Of a DNA stretch of 64,000 nucleotides, positions 63,968-64,000 are shown piece by piece. The DNA comes from Takakia lepidozioides. Lineage: Eukaryota; Streptophyta; Takakiopsida; Takakiales; Takakiaceae. Location of the stretch: assembly GCA_030704615.1 (NCBI GenBank), contig CM060731.1, positions 17,174,001 to 17,238,000 on the forward strand, read 5' to 3'. The stretch's first letter is position 1. Each line of letters begins with the position of its first letter. Both the position numbers and the translations under genes were made by a program. Under the pieces are notes generated by a model, which saw only the letters and a program-made list of their open reading frames with translations, had not been told where the DNA came from and ran no database searches.

Positions 63968-64000
63968 CTGCACAACCAGAAGTGCATATCCTTATAAAAA

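Noticed and set aside
1-64000. CRISPR arrays, bacterial operons, phage or integron features
   Set aside because: No regular spacer arrays or Shine-Dalgarno-led gene strings; intron-split genes show the DNA is eukaryotic nuclear.

Overview
The window is eukaryotic nuclear DNA, most likely from a seedless land plant, with a homosporous fern as my best guess and a lycophyte or bryophyte not excluded. Four pointers support this. The MON2, thiamine-diphosphate carrier and HIP genes all read like plant versions. There is a decayed PLS-type pentatricopeptide repeat (PPR) gene. There is a coiled-coil protein with Sfi1-like tryptophan motifs, as expected where flagellated sperm are made. The genes are long and intron-rich, with repeats scattered through the introns. 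Positions 10828-11327 are 500 N, a scaffold gap. Exon models were made by hand from GT/GC-AG sites, reading phase and remembered family sequences; nothing was searched or aligned by software.

Layout. 548-7594 (+): the 3' six exons of a ZNFX1-type helicase (UPF1-like SF1 helicase, NF-X1 zinc fingers, C-terminal RZ finger). 7595-14073: gene-poor and repeat-rich, with a frameshifted PPR pseudogene, the gap, a CACAGCCC minisatellite and a ~100-bp tandem array. 14074-17329 (-): a complete seven-exon mitochondrial thiamine-diphosphate carrier with one apparent single-base frameshift in the last exon. 17330-19205: low complexity. 19206-27754 (-): a 12-exon gene for an unrecognised coiled-coil protein of about 1163 residues; one of its introns carries a SINE with a tRNA-like head. 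27755-28573: divergent intergenic region. 28574-34252 (+): a complete 11-exon Hsc70-interacting protein (HIP/ST13). 34253-37897: intergenic, with a CACTA-like transposon end and small duplications. 37898-63967 (-): a MON2 homologue with 38 exons placed, its N-terminal exons lying beyond the right edge.

The genes are unrelated housekeeping or trafficking genes and do not form a pathway. The least explained items are the Sfi1-like coiled-coil gene, the ZNFX1-type helicase in a plant-like genome, protein-like ORFs inside MON2 introns (one antisense with its own consensus 68-bp intron), two apparent GC-AG introns, and an intronic repeat family with a constant orientation relative to its host genes.
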